The translations under genes were made by a program, and so were the position numbers. A stretch of 52,926 nucleotides of DNA from Micromonospora sp. KC213 (lineage in GTDB: Bacteria > Actinomycetota > Actinomycetes > Mycobacteriales > Micromonosporaceae): NCBI RefSeq assembly GCF_004348325.1, contig NZ_SMKF01000019.1, positions 1 to 52,926 of the forward strand. The letters are read 5' to 3'. Positions 9,020 to 17,131 of this stretch are shown one piece after another. Under the pieces are notes generated by a model. The model was not told the origin of the DNA. It was given only the letters and a program-made list of their open reading frames with translations, and made no database searches. Position 1 is the stretch's first letter. Every line of letters begins with the position of its first letter.

Positions 9020-9778
9020 TCAGAGCAGACCGGCGGCGGCCGCACGGGCGAACCCCTCCGGGTTGTCGAGCATGACGTTGTGGCCGGCCGCCGGGACCGT
9101 CACGACCCGCACGCCGGCGGCGGTGAGCCCATCCGGGTCGCGTACCGCAGCGCCCTGCTCGCCCTGGATGAACGTCCGGGGGATCGACAGGCGCTCCAGC
9201 ATCCGCCGCATGGTGGGCCGGGTCGCCGCAACCAGGTGTACGGCGCTGCGGTACAGGCCGACCGGGTCGGCGAGTCGCATGGTGGACGCCCAGAGCGGTC
9301 CGACCCGGTCGAGGGTCTCGGTGAGACCGCCGGCAAGGAACTCGTCCTCGGGGTACGCGTTGATGCCACTGCCCCCGACCACCGGTGCCGGGCTCGGCTC
9401 CAGGTTGGCCTCCACCAGCACGAGCCGGCCGACAAGGTCGGGCCGGTGGTGGGCGAGCACGACCGCCACCCCGCCGCCCATGCTGTGCCCCACCACGTCG
9501 GCCCCGCGGACCCCGGCGATGTCCAGCGCCGTGGCGAGGGTGGCGGCGTGCTCCTCCAGGGTGTAGCCGAAAGCCCGCGGGCGGTCGCTCAGCCCGTGGC
9601 CGAGCAGGTCGACGAAGAGCGACCGGTGCCCGGCCAACTCCGGCCGGGTGGCCACCGGGACGAAGTACGGCGCGGACATCGCCCCCAGGCCGTGCAGGTA
9701 CACCCGTGCCGGCGCCTCGCCGGACACCTCCACCCACCGCATCCGGGCCCCGCCGGGCCCCACCACCGCGTCGCGCAT
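9020..9778 (-). CDS. Alpha/beta hydrolase
   Basis: A 252-residue soluble alpha/beta-hydrolase-fold protein. The oxyanion block HGLGAM is near residue 24, the nucleophile elbow GHSMGGG holds the catalytic Ser, and the C-terminal AAGHNVMLDNPEGF gives the catalytic His. The substrate is unknown; the fold covers esterases, epoxide hydrolases and lactonases. The ATG at 9778 fits the family's N-terminus, but GGAGG lies 13 bases upstream, a little far. In-frame upstream codons to 9913 look non-coding. It stands between ctaD and a lipoprotein gene on the same strand without tight spacing. Confidence 0.8.
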   Translation of the reverse strand: MRDAVVGPGGARMRWVEVSGEAPARVYLHGLGAMSAPYFVPVATRPELAGHRSLFVDLLGHGLSDRPRAFGYTLEEHAATLATALDIAGVRGADVVGHSMGGGVAVVLAHHRPDLVGRLVLVEANLEPSPAPVVGGSGINAYPEDEFLAGGLTETLDRVGPLWASTMRLADPVGLYRSAVHLVAATRPTMRRMLERLSIPRTFIQGEQGAAVRDPDGLTAAGVRVVTVPAAGHNVMLDNPEGFARAAAAGLL

Positions 9779-9944
9779 CTGTCGGTGCACACCTCCGCGC
9801 CGAGGTGACTCGGCCTGGGCAATGGGGGTTCGGTCTACCCGGCGAACCTCGGCCCGAACCTGCCGGCGGGTATCTCGCACGTCCATGGCGCGCCGAGGCG
9901 AACCGGGCCGCACGGCCTCGCTGCTCGTGCGGACTGTCGGGGTG

Positions 9945-10919
9945 TCACCGGCCGACGAGCAGGGACGCCAGCTTGGCCGTGCTCTGCCGGATGGAACCAG
10001 GGCCGCTGCCGCTGTCGATCAGCACCCGCCGGCAACCGTCAATCTCCACGCAGACGAACCCGGTGCCCAGGTGCAGCACCGCGAAGCGGCTGCCCGGCGT
10101 GCCGCACTCGGCGGCCGGCCCGGCGGTGGAGAGCTCCCGCCTGATTTCCGTCCACCGGGCGGCGGGCAGTTCGCGACCCGACTCGAACTCACCGGCGGGC
10201 TTTGCGCCACCTCGCTCGTCCTCCGAAACGCGATAGACGCAGACGCGTATGGACGCGCCGTCGGCGGGCAGCGGGCCGGGCGTGGTGTCCTGGCCGACGC
10301 CGTCCTGGTCCGTCGCCCACACCATGTCCGACCACCGCTGGCTGCACCCGCTGGCGGCGGCCGCATCCGACTCCAGTTCGCGCAGCACCCGCGTGGTGAC
10401 GCGCCGGGTCGATAGCTGCTCGTAGGCGGTGCGAAACTCTGGGCGAGGCTTCCCGCACGGGTCCGTCGGCACGCCGGGGCGTACCCAGCGACCCTGCGCG
10501 TCCAGCAGCACCAGCCACGGCACGAACGGCATCTCCGCGGTGCAGGCGTCCACCGGCGACGTGTCGTCCGGCAGTAGTAGCGCGGCCACCAGGCGGCCCA
10601 CGTCGTCCGCGCGCTCCTCGACGGCGACCAGATCCGAGCCGCCGGTGGGCCGCTGTCGCGGCTCGGCCCGGCAGACGGCCGCGGCCACGGGCCGGAACCC
10701 GTCCTCCAGAAACGGCAACGAGAGCGCCGCCTGGCTGTGGTCGAGGTCGGCCTCCTGCCCGGCCGTGGCGGTGGCGCATGCCTCCCACCTCGGCTGAACC
10801 GTCGGTGGCCCGGGGGAACGTTGCCACGCCGGCACGGTGTCGCCGGCCGGTGCCGTGCCGGCGCAGCCGGCCACCGCCAACGGGAGCCCGACGAGTAACG
10901 CCGCTGCGCGACCGGTCAT
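9945..10919 (-). CDS. Putative secreted lipoprotein, unknown function
   Basis: A 324-residue protein I do not recognise. The N-terminus (MTGRAAALLVGLPLAVAGC) is a lipoprotein signal with lipobox AVAGC, so Cys19 would be acylated and the protein anchored outside the membrane. The mature part is soluble, with several Cys residues (CRAEP, CTAEMP, CGKP, CSQRW, CVYRVS, CGTPG, CVEIDGC) that could form disulfides. No catalytic motif is evident. The start at 10919 has GGGGG about seven bases upstream and places the signal at the true N-terminus; an upstream ATG at 10934 would add five residues. The 10920-11167 spacer shows no other gene. Confidence 0.65.
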   Translation of the reverse strand: MTGRAAALLVGLPLAVAGCAGTAPAGDTVPAWQRSPGPPTVQPRWEACATATAGQEADLDHSQAALSLPFLEDGFRPVAAAVCRAEPRQRPTGGSDLVAVEERADDVGRLVAALLLPDDTSPVDACTAEMPFVPWLVLLDAQGRWVRPGVPTDPCGKPRPEFRTAYEQLSTRRVTTRVLRELESDAAAASGCSQRWSDMVWATDQDGVGQDTTPGPLPADGASIRVCVYRVSEDERGGAKPAGEFESGRELPAARWTEIRRELSTAGPAAECGTPGSRFAVLHLGTGFVCVEIDGCRRVLIDSGSGPGSIRQSTAKLASLLVGR

Positions 10920-11167
10920 GACAACCCCCGTCATCAGGTGGTGCAGCGGCGGCAGGTTCCGCACGCCGCATACCTAGCTATCTTCAGGTGCGTACGGGCG
11001 CCCTGACGCCACCGCCTCAGGATGGCAGGGCAGCGGCGCCCAGGCACGTAGGCCGAACCGTCGGCCAGGGCCGGTGGATTCCACCGCACGTCCGGTGACT
11101 CGCCAAAGTCGCCTGGCAGTGAGGACGTACGTGAGTGCCGCACCGGACGGTGAGCCGGGCGCGGCCC

Positions 11168-11200
11168 GCCCGGCGCGGATCGAGGTGATCCGCGCCGGGC
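11168..11200 (-). terminator. Terminator of nrdAB
   Basis: GCCCGGCGCGGATC pairs perfectly with GATCCGCGCCGGGC over 14 base pairs around the five-base loop GAGGT. It lies about 40 bases past the nrdB stop and is the strongest hairpin in the 10920-11242 spacer. Confidence 0.85.
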
Positions 11201-11242
11201 GAACCGTGCCCACTGCTCCCCCTGGTGCTGGCCGACTGCCGG

Positions 11243-12277
11243 TCAGAAGTCGTCGTCGAAGGTGACGCTGCCGGTGACGCCCACCTGGTACGCCGACACC
11301 CGCCGCTCGAAGAAGTTCGACAACTCCTGGACGTCCTGCAACTCCATGAACGCGAACGGGTTCGTCGAGCCGTACAGCGGTGCGATGCCGAGCTGGGCGA
11401 GCCGGCGGTCGGCCACGTGCTGCAGGTACTGTCGCATGTCCGCCGGGGAGAGCCCGGAGACGCCCTGTTCGAGCAGGTCCTCGGCGAACTGGGCCTCGCA
11501 CTCGACGGCCTCGGCGAGCATGTCGCGTACCTGGGCGGCCATCTCGTCGTCGAACAGGTCCGGTTCCTCACGCCGGACGGTGTCCACCACGTCGAAGGCG
11601 AACGCCATGTGCATGGACTCGTCGCGGAACACCCAGTTGGTGCCGGAGGCGAGGCCGTTGAGCAGCCCTCGGGAACGCAGGAAGTAGACGTAGGCGAAGG
11701 CGCCGTAGAAGAACAGGCCCTCGATGCACGCGGCGAAGCAGATCAGGTTGAGCAGGAACGCCCTGCGGTCGTCCCGGGTCCTCAGCTCGCGCAGCTCGAA
11801 GATGGAATCGATCCAGCGGAAGCAGAACTCGGCCTTGCGCCGGATCGAGGGGATGTTCTCGATCGCGGCGAACGCGGCGAAGCGCTCCTTCTCGTCGGGC
11901 ACGTAGGTGTCGAGCAGGTTCAGGTAGAACTGGACGTGCACCGCCTCCTCGAAGAGTTGCCGGGACAGGTAGAGCCGGCCCTCCGGGGAGTTCACGTGCT
12001 GGTACAGGTTGAGTACCAGGTTGTTGGCGACGATGGTGTCGCCGGTGGCGAAGAACGCCACCAGCCGGGACACCAGGTGCTGCTCGGCGGGGGAGAGCCG
12101 GGCCAGGTCGGCGAGGTCGGAGTGCAGATCGACCTCCTCGACGGTCCAGGTGTTCTTGATCGCGTCCTTGAACCGGTCGAAGAAGTGTGGGTACCGCATC
12201 GGGCGCAGGGTCAGGTCCATGCCGGGGTTGAGCAGCATGTGCCGGGTGTCGGTGCGGGGTTCGGAGGTCGTGGTCAC
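11243..12277 (-). CDS. nrdB: Class Ia ribonucleotide reductase small subunit (R2)
   Basis: This subunit houses the di-iron centre and the stable tyrosyl radical that starts ribonucleotide reduction in the NrdA partner. The 344-residue sequence shows Asp80 (FATGDTIVANN), Glu111-x-x-His114 and Tyr118 (EEAVHVQFY), and the second iron-ligand block RDESMH. Tyr118 at His+4 matches the radical tyrosine of class Ia R2. The C-terminal tail VTFDDDF should dock onto NrdA. The GTG start at 12277 overlaps the nrdA stop by four bases (GTGA), so the two are translationally coupled. The long open frame upstream of this GTG lies inside nrdA and is not coding. Expression follows nrdA, under the riboswitch and NrdR boxes. 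Confidence 0.93.
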   Translation of the reverse strand: MTTTSEPRTDTRHMLLNPGMDLTLRPMRYPHFFDRFKDAIKNTWTVEEVDLHSDLADLARLSPAEQHLVSRLVAFFATGDTIVANNLVLNLYQHVNSPEGRLYLSRQLFEEAVHVQFYLNLLDTYVPDEKERFAAFAAIENIPSIRRKAEFCFRWIDSIFELRELRTRDDRRAFLLNLICFAACIEGLFFYGAFAYVYFLRSRGLLNGLASGTNWVFRDESMHMAFAFDVVDTVRREEPDLFDDEMAAQVRDMLAEAVECEAQFAEDLLEQGVSGLSPADMRQYLQHVADRRLAQLGIAPLYGSTNPFAFMELQDVQELSNFFERRVSAYQVGVTGSVTFDDDF

Positions 12278-14664
12278 TGGCAGGCCTCGCAGCTCTCGGG
12301 GTTCTCCAGGGAGCAGGCCAGCGCCTCGTCGTCGCTGATCGCGACGAGCGGCGTCACCGCCGGGGTGACGGCGACGGTGGCCTGCTGGATCCGCGTCGCG
12401 GGACGCGACCGCAGGTAGTAGGTGGTCTTCAGACCGGACTTCCAGGCGTACAGGTACATCGACGAGAGCTTGCCGATGGTCGGCGCGCTCAGGAACAGGT
12501 TCAGCGACTGCGACTGGTCGACGTAGGACGCGCGGGCGGCGGCGAGGTCGATCAGCGCCCGCTGCGGCAGCTCCCACGCGGTACGGAACAGCTCACGCAC
12601 GTCGGCGGGCAGGTCAATGATTCCCTGTACCGACCCCTCGGCACGCTTGATTTGCTCCCGGATCTCCGGCGTCCACAGCCCACGCGCCTTCAGCTCGCCG
12701 ACCAGATACGTGTTGACCTGGAGGAACTCGCCCGACATGGTCTCGCGCTTGAACAGGTTGGACACCTGCGGCTCGATGCACTCGTAACAGCCGGCGATGG
12801 AGGCGATCGTCGCGGTCGGGGCGATCGCGACCAGCAGCGAGTTGCGCAGCCCGTGGGTTGCGATCCTCGACCGCAGCGCCGCCCACCGTTCGGCCTGGGT
12901 GGGTTCGACGCCCCACAGGTCCGGGTGCAGTTCACCGCGGGCGGCGCGGGTCTCGGCGTACGCCGGGTGCGGGCCGAACCGCTCGGCGAGTCCGGTGGAG
13001 GTCTCCAGGGCGGTCAGGAAGATCTCCTCCTGCACCCGGGTGGACAGCTCCTTCGCGGCCGGTGAGTCGAACGGCAGACGCAGGGTGAAGAAGGCGTCCT
13101 GCAAGCCCATCAGCCCGAGCCCGACCGGTCGCCAGCGCGGGTTCGACGCCGCCGCCTGCTCGGCCGGGTAGTAGTTGATGTCGATGACCCGGTCGAGGAA
13201 CACCACCGCGGTACGGACGGTGGAACGCAGCCGCTCCCAGTCGACCCCGTCCGTGGTGACATGGGCGCCGAGGTTGACCGAGCCCAGGTTGCACACCGCG
13301 GTCTCGGTGTCGCTGTTGACCTCCAGGATCTCGGTGCACAGGTTCGACAGGTGGATCGTGTTGCCCGGGACGCCGGTCTGGTTGGACAGCCGGTTGGATC
13401 GGTCCTTGAAGGTCATCCACCCGTTGCCGGTCTGCGCCAGGGTACGCATCATCCGCCCGTACAGATCCCGGGCCTTGACGGTGCGGACCGCCTTCTTTTC
13501 CGCGACCCGGTAGGCGGCGTCGAACTCCTCGCCGTAGAGGTCGGGCAGCTCCGGCGCGTCGGACGGGTCGATCAGCGACCAGTCGCCGTCCGTCTCCACC
13601 CGGCGCATGAACTCGTCCGGGATCCAGTTGGCCAGATTCAGGTTGTGGGTGCGCCGGGCCTCCTCGCCGGTGTTGTCGCGCAGCTCGAGGAACTCCTCGA
13701 TGTCCGGGTGCCACGGCTCCAGGTAGACGCAGGCCGCGCCCTTGCGTCGGCCGCCCTGGTTGACCGCCGCGACGCCGGCGTCGAGGGTCTTCAGGAACGG
13801 CACGATGCCGTTCGACCGGCCGTTCGTGCCACGGATCAGCGCGCCCCGGCCGCGTACCCGCGACCAGGAGATGCCGATGCCACCGGAGAACTTCGACAGC
13901 TTCGCCACCTGGTGGTACCGCTCGTAGATCGAGTCCAGCTCGTCGCGGGGCGAGTCGACCAGGAAGCACGACGACATCTGGGTGTGCCGGGTGCCCGAGT
14001 TGAACAGCGTCGGTGAGCTGGGCAGGTAGGCCAGCGACGACATCAGCCGGTAGAAGCCGATCGCCTCGGCCGGCGTCTCGGACAACCCGCAGGCCACCCG
14101 CAGCAGCCAGTACTGCGGTGTCTCCACCACCAGCCGGGACTCGGGGTGGCGCAGCAGGTACCGGTCGGCGACGGTACGCAACCCGAAGTACTCGAACCGC
14201 AGGTCACCCGTCGGGTCCACGGCGTCGTCCAGCTTGCGCGCGTTGCGGGTCACGAACGCGGCAGTGTCGTCGCCGATCAGGCCCAGGCCGTGGGCGTACC
14301 GGATGGACTGGCTGAAGCTGGCCACCTGCTGCCCGCGGACCTCCTTGTCCACGAACGCGGCCAGCAGCCGCGCCGCCAGCTTCGAGTACTGCGGCTCCTC
14401 GCCGATCAGCTCTGCCGCCGTCTGGATCGACAGCTTGTCCAGCTCGGCGGTGGTCGCCCCGTCGTACAGGCCGCTGATCGTCTTGGTGGCCACCCGCAGC
14501 GGGTCCACCTCGTCCAGGTCGGCGACCCACCGCTCGACCGCTTTGACGATCTTGTTGACGTCCACCGGCTCGCTGTCGCCGTTGCGCTTGCGCACCTGCA
14601 TCACCTGGCGGCGCTGCTCCGGTGCGCCCACACCGGACGCCGGCCTTTCCTGCCCGACCGTCAT
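12274..14664 (-). CDS. nrdA: Class Ia ribonucleotide reductase large subunit (R1)
   Basis: Catalytic subunit that reduces ribonucleoside diphosphates to deoxy forms in the cytosol, without needing B12. It has 796 residues. An ATP-cone allosteric domain lies at about 22-112 (VRKRNGDSEPVDVNKIV). Cys233 (SSCFLVDS) and Cys458 (AVCNLGSVNL) are the redox pair, and Cys443/Glu445 (NLCTEI) the radical site. The C-terminal CEACQ provides the shuttle cysteines. The start at 14664 follows GAGGAG at 5-7 bases and fits the family. No nrdS- or nrdJ-like gene is adjacent. The leader holds a cobalamin riboswitch and the promoter carries NrdR boxes. This double control of a class Ia reductase is known from Streptomyces nrdABS. 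Confidence 0.95.
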   Translation of the reverse strand: MTVGQERPASGVGAPEQRRQVMQVRKRNGDSEPVDVNKIVKAVERWVADLDEVDPLRVATKTISGLYDGATTAELDKLSIQTAAELIGEEPQYSKLAARLLAAFVDKEVRGQQVASFSQSIRYAHGLGLIGDDTAAFVTRNARKLDDAVDPTGDLRFEYFGLRTVADRYLLRHPESRLVVETPQYWLLRVACGLSETPAEAIGFYRLMSSLAYLPSSPTLFNSGTRHTQMSSCFLVDSPRDELDSIYERYHQVAKLSKFSGGIGISWSRVRGRGALIRGTNGRSNGIVPFLKTLDAGVAAVNQGGRRKGAACVYLEPWHPDIEEFLELRDNTGEEARRTHNLNLANWIPDEFMRRVETDGDWSLIDPSDAPELPDLYGEEFDAAYRVAEKKAVRTVKARDLYGRMMRTLAQTGNGWMTFKDRSNRLSNQTGVPGNTIHLSNLCTEILEVNSDTETAVCNLGSVNLGAHVTTDGVDWERLRSTVRTAVVFLDRVIDINYYPAEQAAASNPRWRPVGLGLMGLQDAFFTLRLPFDSPAAKELSTRVQEEIFLTALETSTGLAERFGPHPAYAETRAARGELHPDLWGVEPTQAERWAALRSRIATHGLRNSLLVAIAPTATIASIAGCYECIEPQVSNLFKRETMSGEFLQVNTYLVGELKARGLWTPEIREQIKRAEGSVQGIIDLPADVRELFRTAWELPQRALIDLAAARASYVDQSQSLNLFLSAPTIGKLSSMYLYAWKSGLKTTYYLRSRPATRIQQATVAVTPAVTPLVAISDDEALACSLENPESCEACQ

Positions 14665-14774
14665 CGTCTCTCCTCGCACTGTCTCCGATGGTCTTCGCCG
14701 CGCGGGAGAACGCCAACGGACCGCCGGCAAGGCAGGCTCGTGCTGGCGTCGGTCGTCCCGCGTGACCTCCGACC

Positions 14775-14796
14775 GCCGTTCGCGTACGCGAACGGC
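14775..14796 (-). terminator. Expression-platform hairpin of the nrdA riboswitch
   Basis: A perfect 22-base palindrome (GCCGTTCGCG-TA-CGCGAACGGC) lies directly 3' of the riboswitch core in the direction of nrdA transcription and 110 bases before the nrdA ATG. A rho-independent-type terminator in the ligand-bound state is the simplest reading. There is no U-tract, so translational or Rho-based control is possible. Confidence 0.5.
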
Positions 14797-14970
14797 GCGC
14801 TGGCAGGTCTTCGGACTCGCGGGCGTGACCGGGCTCGCCGGTCGCCTACTGGCCGTCGCTTCCCAGACCCGGTGGGCCCAGTGCGTGGTGACGGCGGTCG
14901 TTCCCACTCACCGCTGCGGGGCAGTCCCGGACTCGCACCGGGTTCCCTCTTGCCTCGACCGTCCACCAGG
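14797..14970 (-). ncRNA. Cobalamin riboswitch in the nrdA leader
   Basis: Read on the minus strand, the leader contains the conserved blocks of the adenosylcobalamin riboswitch in order: GGGAACCCGGTGCGAGTCC, GGGACTGCCCCGCAGCGG, a GGTCTGGGAAGCGAC-like segment, then GAGTCCGAAGACCTGCCAG at the 3' end. The ends are approximate. Cobalamin should switch nrdAB off, which makes sense if a B12-dependent class II reductase exists elsewhere in the genome (not in this window). Confidence 0.93.
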
Positions 14971-14993
14971 GGCGACCGAACCAGCTGCGGGGG

Positions 14994-15041
14994 ACACCAT
15001 ATATGCCGCTGCTATCGGGCAGGCAACACCAGATGTCGTGT
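14994..15041 (-). promoter_or_regulatory. nrdA promoter overlaid by two NrdR boxes
   Basis: On the minus strand, TTGCCT (15021-15026) and TATATG (14998-15003), 17 bases apart, form a sigma-70-type promoter. Two 16-base NrdR-like boxes, read on the plus strand, lie at 14994-15009 (ACACCATATATGCCGC, about 11/16 to the acaCwAtATaTwGtgt consensus) and 15026-15041 (ACACCAGATGTCGTGT, about 12/16). Their starts are 32 bases apart, three helical turns, the usual tandem spacing. They cover the -10 and -35, so NrdR binding would repress. Confidence 0.72.
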
Positions 15042-15169
15042 CGATGTGTCGGCTTCGTCTCATCGGCCGTCGGCCTGGTGGCGGCGGCACCGCCTGCCGC
15101 GGGGCCCGGTGACCCCGATCCGGGCAGCGTCCGAGCCGGGCGGTGGTGAGCCCAGCTCGCGTCGGCCGC

Positions 15170-15198
15170 TTGCTCCGCCGGTGGCAGCCCGATAGCCT
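15170..15198 (+). promoter_or_regulatory. Promoter of the cbiMNQO operon
   Basis: TTGCTC (15170-15175) and TAGCCT (15193-15198) are separated by 17 bases. The predicted start of transcription, near 15205, coincides with the first base of riboswitch helix P1, which supports the call. Confidence 0.55.
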
Positions 15199-15204
15199 CT
15201 CGCC

Positions 15205-15351
15205 GTCAGGGTGCACGGGAAGCCGGTGGAAGACCGGCGCGGCCCTCGCCACTGTGACCGGGTAGCGACCTCCGACGACGCCACTGGGCCCACCTGGGCC
15301 TGGGAAGGCCGGAGGAAGCATCGATCCGGGAGCCAGGAGACCGGCCCTGAC
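15205..15351 (+). ncRNA. Cobalamin riboswitch in the cbiM leader
   Basis: GTCAGGG (15205-15211) pairs with CCCTGAC (15345-15351) to close helix P1. Inside are the conserved blocks GCACGGGAAGCCGGTGGAAG, CTCGCCACTGTGACCGG, GCCACTGGGCC, TGGGAAGGC and GGGAGCCAGGAGACCGGCC, the classic order of a B12 riboswitch. The cbiM ribosome site is about 30 bases downstream, so control of translation start is likely. It is oriented opposite to the nrdA riboswitch. Confidence 0.96.
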
Positions 15352-15392
15352 AGGTGATCTCATCCACGAGGTGCTGGAGAGGAAGGTCCTCG

Positions 15393-16070
15393 ATGCATAT
15401 CGCCGAGGGGTATCTGCCCCCGGTGCAGGCCGCGGCATGGTTCGCGGTCTCCGCACCGTTCGTCGTCCACGGCAGCCGGGCACTGGTCCGCCAGGTGCGG
15501 CAGGACCCGGAGACGAAACTCCTGCTCGGAGCGGCGGGCGCGTTCACGTTCGTGCTCTCCGCGTTGAAGATCCCGTCGGTGACCGGTTCCTGCTCGCATC
15601 CGACCGGCACCGGGCTGGGGGCGGTGCTGTTCCGGCCGCCGGTGATGAGCGTGCTGGGCGGCATCGTGCTGCTGTTCCAGGCGGTGCTGCTGGCCCACGG
15701 CGGGCTGAGCACGCTGGGTGCCAACATCTTCTCGATGGCGATCATCGGCCCCTGGGTGGCGTACGGGGTCTACCTGCTGGTCCGCCGGGCCGGCGGCGGT
15801 CTGGGCGTGGCGGTCTTCGCCGCCGCGGCGCTCGGCGACCTGGCCACGTACTGCGTCACCAGCGCCCAGTTGGCGCTTGCCTTCCCCGACCCGTCGACCG
15901 GGTTCGCCGGCGCGCTGGCGAAGTTCGGCGGGATCTTCGCCGTGACCCAGATCCCGTTGGCCGTCAGCGAGGGCCTGCTGTCCGTACTGGTGATCCGGCT
16001 GCTGACCCGGACCAGCGGAGACGACCTGCGCCGGCTCGGCGTGTTCCGGGCGGCGGAGGTGCGGGCATGA
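15393..16070 (+). CDS. cbiM: Cobalt ECF transporter membrane component CbiM
   Basis: Substrate-capture membrane subunit of the CbiMNQO cobalt importer, 225 residues. The N-terminus [10 protein letters not shown] carries the His2 that family members use to coordinate the metal, which also fixes the start; GGAGAGGAAGG lies just upstream. Several hydrophobic spans follow, with the conserved [20 protein letters not shown] region near 107-126. It supplies cobalt for B12 synthesis and is first in a fully overlapped operon (ATGA junction with cbiN). The preceding riboswitch should shut it off when cobalamin is plentiful. Confidence 0.95.
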   Translation: MHIAEGYLPPVQAAAWFAVSAPFVVHGSRALVRQVRQDPETKLLLGAAGAFTFVLSALKIPSVTGSCSHPTGTGLGAVLFRPPVMSVLGGIVLLFQAVLLAHGGLSTLGANIFSMAIIGPWVAYGVYLLVRRAGGGLGVAVFAAAALGDLATYCVTSAQLALAFPDPSTGFAGALAKFGGIFAVTQIPLAVSEGLLSVLVIRLLTRTSGDDLRRLGVFRAAEVRA

Positions 16071-16387
16071 AGCGTTTCACCCGGGTCAACCTGCTGTTGC
16101 TGCTCGCGGTGCTGGCCCTTGCGGTGGTGCCGCTGGCGCTGGGCCTCGGGTCGGGAGAGGAACCGTTCGCCGGCGCGGACGCGCTGGCCGAGCAGGCGAT
16201 CGTGGAGGATCACCCCGACTACGAGCCGTGGTTCACCCCGCTCTACGAACCACCCTCGGGTGAGGTGGAGTCGGCGCTGTTCGCGCTCCAGGCCGCGCTG
16301 GGTGCGGGGTTCCTCGGGTACTACTTCGGGGTCGCCCGGACCCGGCAGCGGCAGCGCGACGCCGCCGCCGAGCAGCCGCGCGGGTAG
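16067..16387 (+). CDS. cbiN: Cobalt transport protein CbiN
   Basis: Small accessory membrane subunit of the cobalt importer, 106 residues with two membrane spans (about 8-27 and 78-94) and an external acidic loop ([20 protein letters not shown]) typical of CbiN. In the family it helps load metal onto CbiM. It overlaps the cbiM stop by four bases and ends directly before the GTG of cbiQ. The length agrees with other CbiN proteins. Confidence 0.93.
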   Translation: MKRFTRVNLLLLLAVLALAVVPLALGLGSGEEPFAGADALAEQAIVEDHPDYEPWFTPLYEPPSGEVESALFALQAALGAGFLGYYFGVARTRQRQRDAAAEQPRG

Positions 16388-17131
16388 GTGTTCGCCCTCG
16401 ACGCCGCGGCCCACACCGGAGTGTGGCGATCACGGCACCCGGCCGAGAAGGCGCTGCTCTCCCTCGGGCTGCTGGCCTGCGCGGTGATCCTGCCCCCGTG
16501 GCCGGGCGCGGCGCTGTCCGGCGCGGCGGCCGTGGTGCTGCTGGTCGGCCCGGCCCGGGTGGCACCGGCCGTGGTGCTGCGCGCGGCGCGGGTGCCGCTG
16601 CTGTTCGTGGCGACCTCGACGGTGCCGCTGCTGGTGACGATGCCGGCGCCGGCACGGGTCACGCTCGACCCGGCCGGTCCCGCGCTGGCGGCGCAGACCG
16701 CCGGCCGGTCCGTGGCGGCGTTGGCCTGCCTGCTGCTGTTCAGCGCCACCACGCCGCTGTCGGACGTGCTGCCCCGGCTACACCGGCTGGGGGTCCCCCC
16801 GGCGGTCAGCGAGGTCGCCGCGCTGACGTACCGGATGCTCTTCCTGCTGATGGAGAGCGCACGGGCGGTCCGTGCGGCGCAGGCGGCGCGGCTCGGCTTC
16901 CGGACCTGGCGGGCCGCGTACCGGTCGGTCGCCGGGCAGGCCGGCGCGGTGTTCGTCCGGGCGTTCGACCGCGCCCGCAGGCTGGAGGAGGGGTTGGCGT
17001 TGCGGGGATACACCGGATCGCTCGCGGTGCAGGTGGAGGCGCTGCCGGTGTCACCGCCGTTCGTGGCGGCGACCGTGGGGTTGCTCGCGGCGATCGTCGC
17101 CGCCACCGTCCTGGTGGCGCCGACGTGGTGA
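16388..17131 (+). CDS. cbiQ: Cobalt ECF transporter transmembrane protein CbiQ
   Basis: The T-component that couples ATP hydrolysis to CbiM, 247 residues. It has membrane spans in the N-terminal half and near the C-terminus, and a cytoplasmic coupling region with the family's Ala-Arg-Gly-type helices (RAAQAARLGFRTWRA, then RRLEEGLALRGYTG). The GTG start lies immediately after the cbiN stop. The TGA overlaps the GTG of cbiO. Confidence 0.9.
   Translation: MFALDAAAHTGVWRSRHPAEKALLSLGLLACAVILPPWPGAALSGAAAVVLLVGPARVAPAVVLRAARVPLLFVATSTVPLLVTMPAPARVTLDPAGPALAAQTAGRSVAALACLLLFSATTPLSDVLPRLHRLGVPPAVSEVAALTYRMLFLLMESARAVRAAQAARLGFRTWRAAYRSVAGQAGAVFVRAFDRARRLEEGLALRGYTGSLAVQVEALPVSPPFVAATVGLLAAIVAATVLVAPTW

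Noticed and set aside
11225..12418. 397-codon plus-strand frame across nrdB
   Set aside because: Antisense shadow of nrdB; rich in Val, Gly and Glu without family motifs.
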